DNA of 64,000 nt from Wolfiporia cocos (lineage: Eukaryota; Basidiomycota; Agaricomycetes; Polyporales; Phaeolaceae). The stretch spans positions 2,480,001 through 2,544,000 of the forward strand of contig JACCLO010000003.1 in assembly GCA_029448655.1 (NCBI GenBank). Reading direction: 5' to 3'. A program made the position numbers and the translations under genes. Shown in pieces: positions 1-11,586 of this stretch (its first letter is position 1; each line of letters starts with the position of its first letter). The notes under the pieces are model-generated. The model made no database searches and was not told the DNA's origin. It worked only from the letters and a program-made list of their open reading frames with translations.

Positions 1-1775
1 CCATCAGCATGACTCGGAGTCGATCACGCGGGGACTATTTGAAGTTGTTGATTTGGAAGGCTTCGTACCTGACTGAGAATGGGAATCTCGTGGCGTACGT
101 AACTTCGGCTTCGGCTATCCCAACTTCGCGAGGGTCTGCTGATATGTTCAGCCATACTGAGCTCGTGCTGAGATAAATCGATGACATGCAACAGAGCCTG
201 ATAATTTCATGGCTAAGACAGAGGGATGTAATCCGTGGCGATGATTACGCCGATGTAGCTGTCACGATTGTGCTCTCGGTGCTCGAATATAGGAATGATG
301 TATGCCGCCGCATTGATTTCTTCTCCATATATAATTGCAGTTAGACGAGTCTATCAGATCGACATGATGTATCTGTAACGATTTTGAAATACACACGTTC
401 GTTATCTAGACTGGCAACAAGGCTCTGGTTTCTTGCGCAACAGCGCCCAATGTCAGGACAGACCGGACACGATGCTCGGGTATTTTATATATCATACAGT
501 GCGTGAGAATAGCCAAGTAACGTGGACGTTAGGCTGTGGCTGTGAGATACGCGATCATATACTTTAATTGGGATGCAGATAGAGGCGAAATCAGTCCTCA
601 CTCTGAGGTGCTGATGACGGCGTCAGTGAACGTCGTTCGTGGCTGTGTTTTTATACCTGTTTCGAAAAGTATTGGAAACTGATTGTAAATCGCTGATTGG
701 TGTAGGATCGGCTGAACCCTGAAACGGTCAGGAATACCCGGGCTCTGCGCCCTGCAGCCAGCATATGAGCTATCTAATGGCTATATCAGCGCTAGCATCG
801 CACCTGTCTATTTGTATTTACGTGCATTCGTGCCTCCCGACTCGCATTCGTACCCCCGACTTCCTCTTGTGTGCGTATGCATATCAAGATGCGGCCACTG
901 ATCAAGATGCGAGCGAAACGTGCGGGAGGAGCCCACTCGGCGACTCTCTTGCTTGGCACTCTGCTAGTGCCAGGTTTCCCTCCCTCAGGGCCCATATTGC
1001 GCACCGACGAGAACGGAACATGATAATTGCATGATCGGTGCCGGGGGAGCGCTGCACTGACTCACAAATCGACGAAGATGGTTATGGGCGCGAGCTGCTG
1101 TCACTCGCGGGAGCAACGAAAGACACTCGGGGCGAGTCATTTGAACCCAACGTGACAGATGTTTCCCAGATACGTCGCATCGAGCTAGATCGAGGCCGCT
1201 GATTGCGAGAGAACAGTTTGCCGCGGAGTGTGTCCATCTGCGCTTCTCCGGACCGTCGGACAACGAGAACGGTGAGCAACAGGCTGATAGTGAGCAATAG
1301 CAATCTCTACAACAGGCTGATATTGATGAGCAATATCGACAACGGGCTATCAGCAGTCAGCAGTGATGCTGCTACCTGTGGAGTTGTATCTCCGCTGCAA
1401 CGAGGGATGGTTGTCGTGCCCGAGCTGACAATTATCCGCGACGCGTGCCTGACGCGAGCGCTTGCCCTGAGGATATGCCGGATTTGGCAACCGTAGTATT
1501 TTGCGCGCCACGCGGACTTGGGCCTTGCTTGGGCTTGGGTTGTCACGCGCAAACGGGCTGACAGGCTTGTTACGTTACGTCCATAAAAGCGGCGTCCTTT
1601 TCCTCGCCCTACAGGATCAGACTCTCCTCATCCCTGTCGCTCATTTTTTTAGGTTCGCACGTTGGTTGTGTGCTTGGAGGTGAGCACATCCGCTGCCCAT
1701 TGCATGCTACGACTTCTCTAATCGCTCTTTAGATCGCCCTCTCAACCGTATCGAAAAGGCCATTTGTCGAACAAA
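1..1775. other. intergenic, no gene seen
   Basis: I see no exon chain or recognisable protein here; the open frames are short and unrelated to each other. Around 1265-1360 there is a loose repetition of a CAACAGGCTGATA-like phrase. The last few hundred bases are the presumed promoter and 5' leader of the GPI-protein gene that starts at 1776. Confidence 0.5.
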
Positions 1776-2704
1776 ATGTTTGCTTCTCTGGTTCTTACGG
1801 CGATCCTAGCAGGCGCCGCCTTTGTGCGCGCTGACCCGACGCCTACGGCGCCCGGCCCCGGCAACGTCTTTACCTCAGGCGGGGAATGCAGTGTCGAATG
1901 GGAGGCAGACAAAACCGGCGTCTGGACGGAGATGAACATCGAGCTCATGGCTGGCAACAACGAACAGATGCAGTTCCTCGAGAGTGCGTTCACCCCGCTC
2001 TGCCTCATCCCTCGACTGACCTCCTGCATCTCTTCTCGTCTAAAAATAAAATAGCGGTCGGAACGGTCGACGCGACGACGACGACGTCCTACACGTACAC
2101 CTGCCCCGACGTCAGCCCGAATGCGCAGATCTACTTCTACCAGTTCACGTCGCCGTTCTCCAAGATCCCATACTGGACCGGCCGCTTCGTGATTGCCGAC
2201 GCGAGCGGCGCGACCGTCGCCCCCACCGCGACGGAGGTCTTCGTCAGCACCACGGTGCTCTGGGGCAGCGGCTCCGTCGTGGGGCTCGCCGCGAGCTCCC
2301 CGCCCGCGTACGGCGAGAGCGTCTCGGGCGCGTCGTCGTCTTCCGCGTCGTCTTCCGCGTCGCCCTCCGCATCGTTCTCCACGCTGTCCGTCGCAGCCAC
2401 GTCGTCCTCCGCGCCCACGTCGTCCGCCGTGGACACCTCGTCCTCTTCCGCCCCGACCCCCTCCGCAACCTCATCATCGACGGTGAGCTCGTCCGCCAGC
2501 TCGAGCGCGCCCCCCTCGTCGAGCCCCTCTGGCATGAGCATCTCCATCACGTCCACCAGCACCGCGACCTCTACAGCCAGCCAGACCGCCGGTGTCGGCG
2601 CCGCCTCGAACGGAGCGCTCGGCGCACTCAAGGTCAACGGGCACGTCCTCAGCGCGGCCATCGGCCTCGGTGTCGCCGCGCTGACGTTCTCAGTGGCGCT
2701 GTAA
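1776..2704 (+). CDS. Ser/Thr-rich GPI-anchored cell-wall protein, Kre9/Knh1-like N-terminal domain
   Basis: Two exons, 1776-1983 and 2055-2704, joined by a 71-nt GT-AG intron, encode about 285 aa. I start at the ATG at 1776, because it gives a clean signal peptide (MFASLVLTAILAGAAF, then a cut near VRA/DP). Residues about 20-125 resemble the Ig-like Kre9/Knh1 domain common in fungal wall proteins: a W near the start, a Cys pair, and IYFYQF followed by YWTGRFVI. Then comes a long Ser/Ala/Thr-rich stretch suited to O-mannosylation. The C-terminus is a small-residue cleavage region followed by a hydrophobic tail, as expected for a GPI anchor. Probable role: structural or beta-glucan-associated protein at the cell surface. 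The family placement is from recalled family features; the exact function is unknown. Antisense open frames over the Ser-rich part are compositional shadows. Confidence 0.85.
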
Positions 2705-4040
2705 ACCACCGGAAAATACCAAGTCCTGAGACGACCTCGTCTTTGTTGGCGCAGATCTGCGCCCGGACATGTCGCATGTCCTGCCTGTCATTACTGTTGT
2801 ACTCGTGTTGTGTGGTGTAACTATTGTAGGTGCGCTTGTATCTGCTAAATATCTTCGCACTGTGCGGTTGGACCTGACCGTAGCTGCTACCATGATCTCA
2901 CAGCAGACTCTAGGGCAAATTTCTGACCGCTTGTGCTTAATGACATATTTATATGAGTTTATCTATCATTGTAGGAGCCAATCGCTTTCAGCTTCGCTTG
3001 CATCATTACCGGCGTAGGTGTTAATTTGAGCATTTCAGACCCAAGGTCATGGATTCTCCAAGCGAAGGTTTGTGAACACGATCACGGAGGCACATCTATT
3101 GTAATGGGAAGGGAAGCGCCGATCAGCCTATATGAGGACGGACCAGCACATTTCATAAAATATCTGAGTCGGATTGTGTACCAAAAGTGCACTGATTACA
3201 TACATCAAACCATACCTACTAGTCCAGCTCGTTGATAGGCTATGTTGTACATCTGCATCATGTATCAGGCCTACCGTGTTACGACCAGGACCAGACAAGA
3301 CCGCTGAATTGATCAGCCCGGTCCTGGTTTGGCCCTTGGTCCACAGTGGTCCTTGGAACCAGACCTCGCAACACTACTTGCAGTCGCAGAGCACGATACA
3401 TCCATCGTTCATTATACCATTCAATTGAAGTTCGTACAACATAATCACTACATCAGCAAAAGGCGAGATAGTAGATAAGCGTAGATAAAGTGATGTCAGA
3501 CTGGTATACATTATCAGACCGATTTAGGCCGATAAAATATGTTTTGTATTTTGACCTCTGGGAAAATACCGAGGCATCCGGTAAACTGTTGCAAAGTCAC
3601 GGGTGGCATCTGGTGAACACTGGGAAACTCACAAAGGCATCTGGTGGATTGTTTCACAGTTGCAGAGGCATCTGGTGAATTGTTGCAAACTTACAAGGGC
3701 CCCCGGTGAATGATTTCCAATCAGCCACCAGATGCCAGGCCTGATGGTCTACCATGGGCCAGAATATATTGACTCAGGTATTATATTGGGGCAAATTGCC
3801 CAGACTGATGATAGCTACAGGGCACTCGAGGTACATCAAATTGGGATTTAATTGGTGCACGTGAATACAATACACAGTAGAATCTCGCAACACCACACGC
3901 TACACCTACATGTGCCCCTTGCCGATCTCATTCGCCAGTCCACACGATCGAGCTCGATGACACCGCCCCGTCTGCACCACACCCCATCCATGCTCACACC
4001 GCCGACCTTATTCCTGAGCCTGGCTGTGCCCATCTGCACG
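2705..4040. other. non-coding stretch at the edge of the transposon island
   Basis: Presumed 3' region of the GPI-protein gene, followed by AT-richer sequence with no coding support. Apart from a degenerate tandem repeat near 3.6 kb I see no structure. Confidence 0.45.
3571..3712. repeat. degenerate tandem repeat, about 40-bp unit
   Basis: Three to four diverged copies of a phrase like GGCATCTGGTGAATTGTTGC followed by a short CACAAAG-type spacer. Copy number is small and no coding role is suggested. Confidence 0.5.
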
Positions 4041-4048
4041 AGTACAAT

Positions 4049-4765
4049 GAGGGACTTCAGTCAATTATCTTAATCTGCCAACTGCCCTTCACTTAAGAAA
4101 TTGCAGTTGCGAGCTAGGTTTTCACACAGATTAATCTGCTAGCTGCGGCAGATTAATCTACTGTGACAATAAAATGGTACATTCAGGATTCGGACCAAGG
4201 ACCTTAGTGCAGATGAGAATAACAGCATCGCAACATATGTTAGCCAACTGAGCTACAGTGCAACTAGTGTCTGCCCCATTTTAAGCGATATATAGAGTAT
4301 TTTGTAAACTTCATTTTCGCAGTTTAACATCTTCCATAACACAAATACAAATGAATCTGCCTCTAAAGACCTGTGATTCCAGTGTATTCAGCTTTCCCAT
4401 GGTGAGTTGCTCCAGGTCAAGCATGGTAAATCAAGCTACCACTATCATTGATTTCTGTATGCTTGTTGGAGCAGTTAGTTGCCTTGATGATTTGCGAAAA
4501 TTGTGTGTAAAATTTGTGTTATATATATTTTGATTGGTCAATGGTAACTGTTGCCACTATGGCTCAGTTGGCTAATTACGCTGCGATGCTGTTATTCTCA
4601 TCTGTGCTAAGTTCCTTGGTTCGAATCCTGAATGTACCATTTTATTGTCACAGTAGATTAATCTGCCGCAGCTAGCAGATTAATCTGTGTGCAAACCTAG
4701 CTCGCAACTGCAATTTCTTAAGCGAAGGGCAGTTGGCAGATTAAGATAATTGACTGAAACTCTAC
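4049..4765. mobile_element. inverted-repeat element with tRNA-like arms, copy 1
   Basis: A 717-bp element flanked by an exact 8-bp duplication AGTACAAT (4041-4048 and 4766-4773). Its ends are inverted repeats of roughly 200 bp, starting around TTCAGTCAATTATCTTAA. Each arm contains a tRNA-like module. In the right arm (+) these are an A-box-like GGCTCAGTTGG near 4561 and a B-box GGTTCGAATCC near 4619. The left arm carries the same module on the minus strand. The tRNA-like heads are internal and transcription would run outward from both. The centre (about 4270-4545) is unique AT-rich sequence with no gene. A second copy lies at 11587-12288. It could be an inverted SINE pair mobilised as a unit, or a MITE that captured tRNA-like promoters. 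Confidence 0.75.
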
Positions 4766-4905
4766 AGTACAATGCCCCAGTCCTTGCGGCCCCACTCCCC
4801 ATACTTCGTGGCTGATCTCAGTATCGCAACGTCTCGCGATTACTGGTCAACTTACCTGTCTTCTACTCATTCTCATCCTCACACATCCTCGTCAGCCTGG
4901 GCAGC

Positions 4906-5625
4906 ATGTCAGTTCCAGCAGAGAAGATTTCGAAGTTTCCCCTACTGGAAGAGGGGAATTACGCCAAATGGTCGATTCGCATGGAGGCCAAATTGATTCG
5001 GCGGGACCTGTGGGACGTCGTCATGATCAAGGAACACTGCCATCGGATTTGTTGGCAGCGAAGCAGGCAGAGTGGCTGAAGAAGAAAAAGGACGTGTGGG
5101 ACACAGTGGAGATGTGAGCGCAAGCCACGCAGGAGGACCGGGACTCACCTCAAGTGGTCCTCGGGCGAGGCTGGGTCGGGTGAGGACGATGGTGTGCAAG
5201 AGCATGCGCAAGGTGCTGGGCCAAATAGGGGCGGGGCGCAGGGATACAGGAGCTGAGGCGGGGGCGTGCTGCGAGCCGGGCTGCAGATTGGGCAGCGAAA
5301 TTGCATGGTGGCCGAGACGAGGCGGTGGTGTGACCGGGCCGGGTTGGGCGGCGAAATGCGCAGGTGGTTACGGCGACACGAGCCAGGTGGTTAGACAGAA
5401 TAGTGGGCGGAGTGTGTGGGTGGGACACGGAACAGGGCGTCAGGTAGTGGGGCGTGTGGACACTGGTTGCAAAGATGTGGGGCAGCAAGGCAGGGGGCGC
5501 TGACAAGCGCACTTGTTTTCGGTGTGGGAAGGAGGGGCACATTTGGGCAAACTGCCCGGGTAAGTCAGAAAATGTGGAGGAGGGAGAGAGGGATGAGGAG
5601 GCGCACTTCGTTAGGCTCTTCTGAG
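4906..5625 (+). pseudogene. Ty1/Copia-type gag relic with CCHC zinc knuckle
   Basis: The ATG at 4906 opens a frame reading FPLLEEGNYAKWSIRMEAKL, the N-terminal motif of Copia-type gag proteins (L-x-G-x-N-Y-x-x-W followed by LW-D-V-V). This frame stops at 5079. Coding resemblance continues in another frame (LKKKKDVWDTVEM) with several stops. Near 5509-5560 a zinc knuckle CFRCGKEGHIWANC is intact (C-x2-C-x4-H-x4-C). No pol, integrase or reverse transcriptase follows. The element is therefore an internally deleted, frame-broken LTR retrotransposon. A purine-rich tract and a TG-starting repeat come directly after it. Confidence 0.7.
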
Positions 5626-5648
5626 CAGTCGGCGATGGTGACTACAAT

Positions 5649-6060
5649 CGAGGGGGCATGTTGGAAGTCGACGCGCTCAGCACACGATGGTGCGATTGGA
5701 GTCACACATCGATTGGAGTCACACATCGATCGGAGTCAATAGGTGGAAATGGTGGTTGGGGGGCTGATAATTGGGGCGGTATGGGCAGATGAGTCACCGT
5801 TAGTATAAAATGGGACGGATTGTACATACCTACACCGTGCATTTGTAACCCATCAGATGAAGTCCCTGGAGTCAAAAAGGAAGTGTGTAGCCTCACGAGC
5901 GGGCGCCTTCCCATGAATTTCGAAATGATAATTGGGGCAGTATGGGCAGATGAGTCACCATTAGCATAGAAGGGGATTGTATGTACCTACGCTGTACATT
6001 TGAACCTATCCAGACGAAGTCTGAAATGGAGCACGTAGCCTCACAAGTGGACACCTACCT
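5649..6060 (+). repeat. probable polypurine tract and 3' LTR of the Copia relic
   Basis: A purine run (CGAGGGGGCA, 5649-5658) precedes TGTTGGAAGTCGACGCGCTC, the expected order of polypurine tract and LTR start. The same start occurs at about 8955 (+) and, on the minus strand, at about 24948. Inside, a block of about 100 bp with GGCAGATGAGTCACC occurs twice (from about 5763 and about 5928), so the region may hold two partial LTRs. I could not define the right end. Confidence 0.45.
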
Positions 6061-7534
6061 GTATGATTACTGAGAGAAAGTGCAGGGGAAAAGATGAACG
6101 AGAGCACGTCGACAAGAGCCAGTAGATAAGAGTGACACATTGAAGAGCCGACCAAAATATGACAGAACCTAAACTAGTGATTGAACGATGACTACGGTAC
6201 TATCACTCGATTGGGTAATGAAGTTACCATAAAAGCTCAGTGGCTGCTGCAAGTTCACGTCACGGGTCCAATATGACATCATTAATGTGCAACCACTCGA
6301 ACACCATCTTGCCGCCTCATCTGGATGCTTCGTGAGGGCCCTGCTACTAGAATTCCAAATTTCCAAGGCTTTTGCAACGCATCGTCTCATGACAATATCC
6401 TCGTGCTATATTGTGCATGCTGTAATATAATATAGCATTCCTAACATTATGTATGCCATTTATTTTACACATTGTAATTCTACATGATGGTTCCGAGGCC
6501 TCTAGGTGCATGCCACATTGTGTGGCATATGCCACAGGTTACAGTACATCTACATAGGTAAGCTGCGACTGCTCCTTGCAATTCATATGCCAGCCTGACT
6601 ACCAAACGACAATTCTATACCAGTCTGATGATTAGTTTACCAGTCTGGTGATTAATTTCCTAGTCACACGTTGAGTTTGACTGACACTGATAAGATACCT
6701 TCAGAGTGGCGATTGAATGCCACTCTGCTGTCAATCTTATCAGTGCTTATCTACAGAGATCAGATCCTTCCCCAATTGGCAAGTACCTCCAGCACAGATA
6801 AATCACCTCCAGCACTGGTAAGTCATCTCGTGTTTTGCTGATGTATGTCCATTGTCATGAGAGGCTCCAGTAGGCCCAGTCATTAGCTATCCCGGCCGTG
6901 TTATAGAGAGCAGGTCTGCATGACAAGTGACCTCTGGTCGGACCCAACACTTGTACGTCTTTCGTCCCCTCACATCTCCCTCCCCCAATTATTCAATCCC
7001 TGGATTGCTAAACCTTGGCTGGCGTCTGCAGGGAGAAAAATATGCAGCTGCAGGGAAAAATATATGCGACTGCAAGTTTGTATCAAAAGTCTTTTCATAG
7101 AGATATATCATGACCGGTTCCCATATTACGCATGGGTCATATAGGATATACATAGTCCCCTCTCCGCAGCAGCACAGTTTCTGAAGACAGTTGTTAAAAT
7201 CAGCTATCACCTTAGGTATCGTCATGACATACCAATGATTTCAGAGGTCCACACAGGCTTGCTTGATCTCTTGCGCTACATCACAAAGTCTTTGCTCTCC
7301 CTTAGCCTCCAAGATATCAGAGCCCCAGCATTCGCGCGGTGTGGTGTCAGTCAACAGCTGATAGTCGGCGGGAATAAAAGGTGGCGTGACAGCCTGCCCA
7401 GCAGTCTTACACTAAAAGCAGAGATTGATCCCAGTGGCGCTGATAGCATGTAGGGTGGGCAAGGAGCATGCCACTAGATAATCAGGCACAGTATATAACA
7501 ATGCTGATAGGATGCAGGTGTCATGACTGACGGC
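6061..7534. other. non-coding repeat-rich sequence
   Basis: No protein recognised. The stretch contains the hairpin listed separately and two near-copies of an ATACCAGTCTGATGATTAGTTT phrase near 6.6 kb. The open frames are short and look random. Confidence 0.4.
6686..6744. repeat. 59-bp hairpin with two perfectly paired stems
   Basis: ACTGATAAGAT (6686-6696) pairs with ATCTTATCAGT (6734-6744), and CAGAGTGGC (6702-6710) pairs with GCCACTCTG (6719-6727). There is an 8-nt loop and a short internal bulge. It could be the remnant of a tiny foldback element. Confidence 0.8.
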
Positions 7535-8573
7535 TCAGATCGTGGATGCGATATCGAATCTCTCGGTCGGCGGCCTCACGCGAAGAGACGTATTGTAGGT
7601 CATGGGTGGCTTCAGCTCAAAGATGAGGATAGTGATGTGCCAGCCCAGCCCAGCCTGAAAGCCCCCGGCTTTGGCCTGGCTTTGGACGGCCTTGGCTTTT
7701 CAAAAGCCAGGCCCCCATTGATGGCCCACGGCTTGGCCCGGCCCAGCATGGGGCTTGCCCAGGGCCTGGCACTGTGAGTATAATATCACACACTGTCATG
7801 AGAAACCAATAACGATGCTCAGCCATAATGCAATAACCATTGCACCAAAAGGGCAGAATGCCAACTCTGTTGGCATCTGTGGGTCTCAGTACTTAAGCTA
7901 TTATGGCACATGGTCGTGATGTGCTCGTGACAGATAATCATCACTGTAGCCACACAAACTTATAACATATCTTCTCCAACTATCTTCTGACAAAGCCAAG
8001 CTCCAGTATCTTCAATAATTAGTGAATTATAGTATGAAATCATCATTCCACCGGCATGGTGCTCTGTGGCCACCAAGAATTCAATCCATGGGATTATCCT
8101 CTAGCCTGAATTTAAAAATATAGAGATAATACATTGGAATATAGCATACTGCTACTATATATATCCTTATATCATAGTTACTAGACATTTTATCTGTTAG
8201 AGCTTTCAGGCCCGGGGCTCACGGCTTGGCCCGGCCCGGCTTGAGACACAAGCCGGGCCCTGGGCCGTCTCAAGCTGTGGTGTAGGGCCCGGCCTGGCCC
8301 GGCCCAAGTAGGGCTTGGCCTATGGCCCAAAGCCGGGCCTGGCACATCACTAGATGAGGACCGGCCGATTTTCCAGTGAGACCTCGAGCACGACAAGGAA
8401 GCCTGTTACCTCGTGGCCCGTTGACTCCTCGTGTAATTCCAGCGTGTGCTGGGGCACAATAGTGAAATTGGTGTCCATAGGAAAGAGATTGTACAGGAGC
8501 TTGCTATAAGCACCGTGAAAGTCGGGATGGATGACTTTGTCTGGCCAGGGCATGGTGGTGGTGGACGTTGAAG
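7535..8573 (-). pseudogene. broken gene of a basidiomycete PD-(D/E)XK-like family, split by a hAT element
   Basis: Read on the minus strand from 8553, the sequence encodes a partial protein with FHGAYSKLLYNLF, FTIVPQHTLELHEES and FLVVLEVSLENRPVLI. It resembles a widespread Agaricomycete family with a restriction-endonuclease-like fold. A hAT-type element at 7630-8352 interrupts it. Dropping that element and one copy of its 8-bp duplication brings VLI directly onto FELKPP, giving the E-x-K-type end of the putative nuclease motif. The frame stops soon afterwards at 7535. A second element (8574-9798) sits just upstream of the first Met. The family assignment is from memory and moderate; the interruption is read directly from the sequence. 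Confidence 0.5.
7630..8352. mobile_element. non-autonomous hAT-type element, copy 1
   Basis: 723 bp with terminal inverted repeats beginning TAGTGATGTGCC, which fits the hAT end pattern TAGNG. It is flanked by a perfect 8-bp target duplication GATGAGGA (7622-7629 and 8353-8360). Both subterminal regions are extremely rich in GGCCCGGC-type words. The AT-rich centre is shared with the copy at 21427-22045. No transposase frame is present. Confidence 0.88.
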
Positions 8574-9798
8574 CCCAGTGAAAGTACCTTGTATCAGATT
8601 CTATCAGTAGCTACCCGATATGATCTGATACTAAAGTTGGACTCTTCATAGAATTCGCTATTTTTCTAGGTGCCCGGTAGTATACTAGAAGCCACTGTAA
8701 CGTACCGCAAGCTAGTAGGATAGCATTCCAATATACTACTAATTACCGGAAAATACCCGATGGCCTTGTCTGAAAATGTAGTGACTATCCCAAGATACTC
8801 GAACATACCAATATGCAGAGGCTCACTCAATCAGAGCATACTCGTTCATATCAGACCTCATTTTTCAATTGCTTTAATCTATCAACGGCTACCAGAAAAT
8901 ACCAAAATCCACCAAATCTCATCTTCTGACTCACTCAAAAAAATGGCACACATATGTTGGAAGTCGATGCGCTCGGCACGTGATGGTGCGATTGGAGTCG
9001 CACATCGATCGGAGTCAATAGCACGCCAAGGCGGAAATGGCGGGTGCGGCGGGAGTCAGGGGGCTGATAATCAGGGCGGTATGGGCAGATGAGTCACCGT
9101 TAGCATAAAAAGGGACGGATTGTACGTACCTAAGCCATGCATTTGTAGCCTATCCAGACGAAGTCCCTGGAGTCTGATAAAGGAGAAGTGCCATCTTGGG
9201 GCGCAACGCAAGAATGGGGAATGCACACACCTCTGCAGTCTGTATCTACAAACGAGGGTTATCAGAGACAAGTGTTGAGCATGCATATACTCACTGAATC
9301 TTTTTTCATTTGCTGTGTTCTGCATGAACCAATCTTCTCTATGATCACCTTACCAGAGCCATGCATACCTTGGGAGATGGTGGAAGTATGAGGTAGAGAT
9401 AAGAAAAAGAGACGGATGACTCGAGACAGGACAGTACTTGTACTATGACGCAACTGAATGACCAGCTCACGTGAGTGCTTGGGCTCACTGCTTGCAACGA
9501 AGTCGAAGTCCAGGTTGCTGCCCACAAGACACTTTTTGACTTGATGTCAGCTTGCAGTTTTGTGACTGGACGTCTGCTCGAAAAATTCTCAATCACAACT
9601 TCTATTAATTGAGGATATGTTGAGTATATTAACTAGTATGTATGAGTATGACAAAAGTCTTGGCATCGGTGATCTGACCACCCAGACTCTTGGCATTTAG
9701 CTTTCGATAGCTTCTAGTATAAATGGTTATCTCAATATATTTTTTGATATTTACTAGTATTTACTGATACACTAAGGATATGACGGCTTTTCACTGGG
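8574..9798 (+). mobile_element. TIR element with 7-bp target duplication, copy 1
   Basis: 1225 bp, ends CCCAGTGAA / TTCACTGGG, flanked by exact 7-bp duplications GTTGAAG (8567-8573 and 9799-9805). A related, inverted copy is at 24074-25494. No transposase is seen. The middle (from about 8955) contains a segment similar to the LTR beside the Copia relic. A 7-bp duplication is unusual; P-type and Dada-type elements are among the families known to make about 7 bp. Confidence 0.8.
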
Positions 9799-9805
9799 GT
9801 TGAAG

Positions 9806-10400
9806 GACAAGGAGCGTTATGCACGGTCAAGTCACATTTCTAGAGACTTTGAAGTCGGTGCGCAGCCCACATATGCGTGTATGAAGGCACATAAACAAGA
9901 GTAATATTCTGAAACACAATTGACGTTTCATTTCCACAGATCATGCAGTATACATTATCATGATGACCGTCAGCCGGGAAACAGACAGAAGAAGACACAG
10001 TGACTTCTCAATGGAATGTCCCTGTCACAGTTTCTGTGGCATTGTAGGTACGCCCCCACCAGGGCTCGAACTTGCGTACTTACGTTTAGTAGTCACATGA
10101 CCCGTTCCGCCCCTTTCCTAGTGGACCAGTAGTTACAATGTCTGCACCCCCCTTGGTCATCACATGACAGGCTCTCCATAGATACTAGTGTCGCCTCTTA
10201 GTTATACACAGGCCTACTTTAGGGTAGCTACATCGGCCAGTGTTGCGACGCATGTATATAGTCTGTTAGCTGAGGTCATTCTACCTCAGCTTGGTTATTG
10301 TACGTTTGGGGCGAGTCCCTCTTTACTCTCATGGCGTGCTTGTCTGTGACCGCTACACTCCTCCTCTACCTTCTCTAGTAGAGACCTGACCTACCTCTAC
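9806..10400. other. non-coding, no gene seen
   Basis: No coding support. A B-box-like TTCGAGCCC on the minus strand near 10072 has no convincing A box, so I do not call a tRNA or SINE here. Confidence 0.4.
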
Positions 10401-10479
10401 GACATGAGCAACACCCAGAGGACAGTCAAGACCTATCACAGTACGTTATGGAAGTACTGTGTCATGATAACCATATGCT

Positions 10480-10960
10480 CTATCTTTGTCCTCTTTCCCC
10501 TTTGTGCGTCCCAACGACAGCCACGTTGGATATCACAGCAGAGCGCAACGGGAAGCTTAAGTAGGTTGCGCACCTGGCAGGGCACCAGCGGCAGGTTGCT
10601 CCCATCGCTTCCAGCCCAGCAGGTGCAGTGTGGCAGGCATGGCATGGAACAGCTCTATGTGCATTTGGGATGGGCGGGGGAAAGTTTGTCGTGACGCTAA
10701 GTGGACACATTGGCCCCATCTATTGGCTAATGTGGGGCGCGTACTCGAGGATGCGGATGATTGCTAGTGAGAATAAGGGTAGTACCGTGAAGGTGCCTCA
10801 ATTGCATTCAGTGGTGAGAGCTGATGTGGCCGATGTTACGAGGAAGAGCAGATCTGGGACCTCAAGACGTATAGGCTCAAGATGGACTTTCCGGCCATAC
10901 AGATGAGGTCCATATGTAGAATGTAACGGACAAAGCTGTCGCCAATGAGTATTGCTGTAT
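10480..10960 (+). pseudogene. notchless/NLE1-like WD40 gene relic, copy A
   Basis: The most degraded of three related copies (others at 27388-27890 and 32620-33040). Translated piecewise it gives fragments close to GGKFVVTLSGHIGPIYWLMW and then LKTYRLKMDFPAIQMR. These match the order of the last WD40 blades of the ribosome-biogenesis factor NLE1 (GKF-TLRGH-GPVYRL, then WDIKTYRLKMDLPGHTDEV). Frameshifts and stops break it. Non-coding sequence between blade pieces suggests the copying was at DNA level rather than through mRNA. It sits in a larger dispersed repeat that continues to about 13.06 kb. Confidence 0.45.
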
Positions 10961-11586
10961 TGTTGAATTCTCAGTCTGCCATGACATCGGGGGTAGCCTA
11001 TCACAGTCGTACCTAGACTGTGGGACCGTGCTAGCGGGGACTTCTCTAACCTCCTAACTCCTTATCCTCAGCGGCAAGCGGATGTAGGGCGGCCGTCACA
11101 GAGTTAGCGAGTGGCTACCAGACTAGCATGCATAAGGTGAGATAGAGGTGTCGAGGCCGGCAGACGAGGCACCCAGGGAGTCAGGTAGAAAGGGGCCTTG
11201 TGCCCATAATTGAGAATCTTAGAGATGAGGCTAACCCTCATCTCGTCGTACGTTAAATACATGTGTAGTAGCCAGTAATGGCGTGCCCTAAAGTACTGGC
11301 CCGTGCACAGTAACTACAGGTCCATGTGACTAGCTAATTACCATAACGTCATGTATCGTAGTGTGACCATAACATGGTGGGATAAGCGCGCACCCCAGGC
11401 ACGCATGTACATCTTATCTTATCTTAATCTACTAGGTCAGGCATCTAACAGAGGGACATGGACAGGGAGGTGCTACCGTAGGCTCCAGGGGCCGCACAAA
11501 GGCCAGATATCCCTGTAAAATACCTAGAAAAGTAACAGGGCCATGCCACAGCGTAATACTGTGACATAGCCCGTACTGAATAGCTT

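Noticed and set aside
2137..2709. 190-residue minus-strand ORF
   Set aside because: Antisense shadow of the Ser-rich region of the GPI-protein gene.
5072..5503. 143-residue Gly-rich ORF
   Set aside because: Falls in the decayed Copia gag region; the gag-like frames before and after it differ from this one.
10020..10090. tRNA gene or SINE head on the minus strand
   Set aside because: Only a B-box-like TTCGAGCCC is present; no matching A box or acceptor stem could be found.
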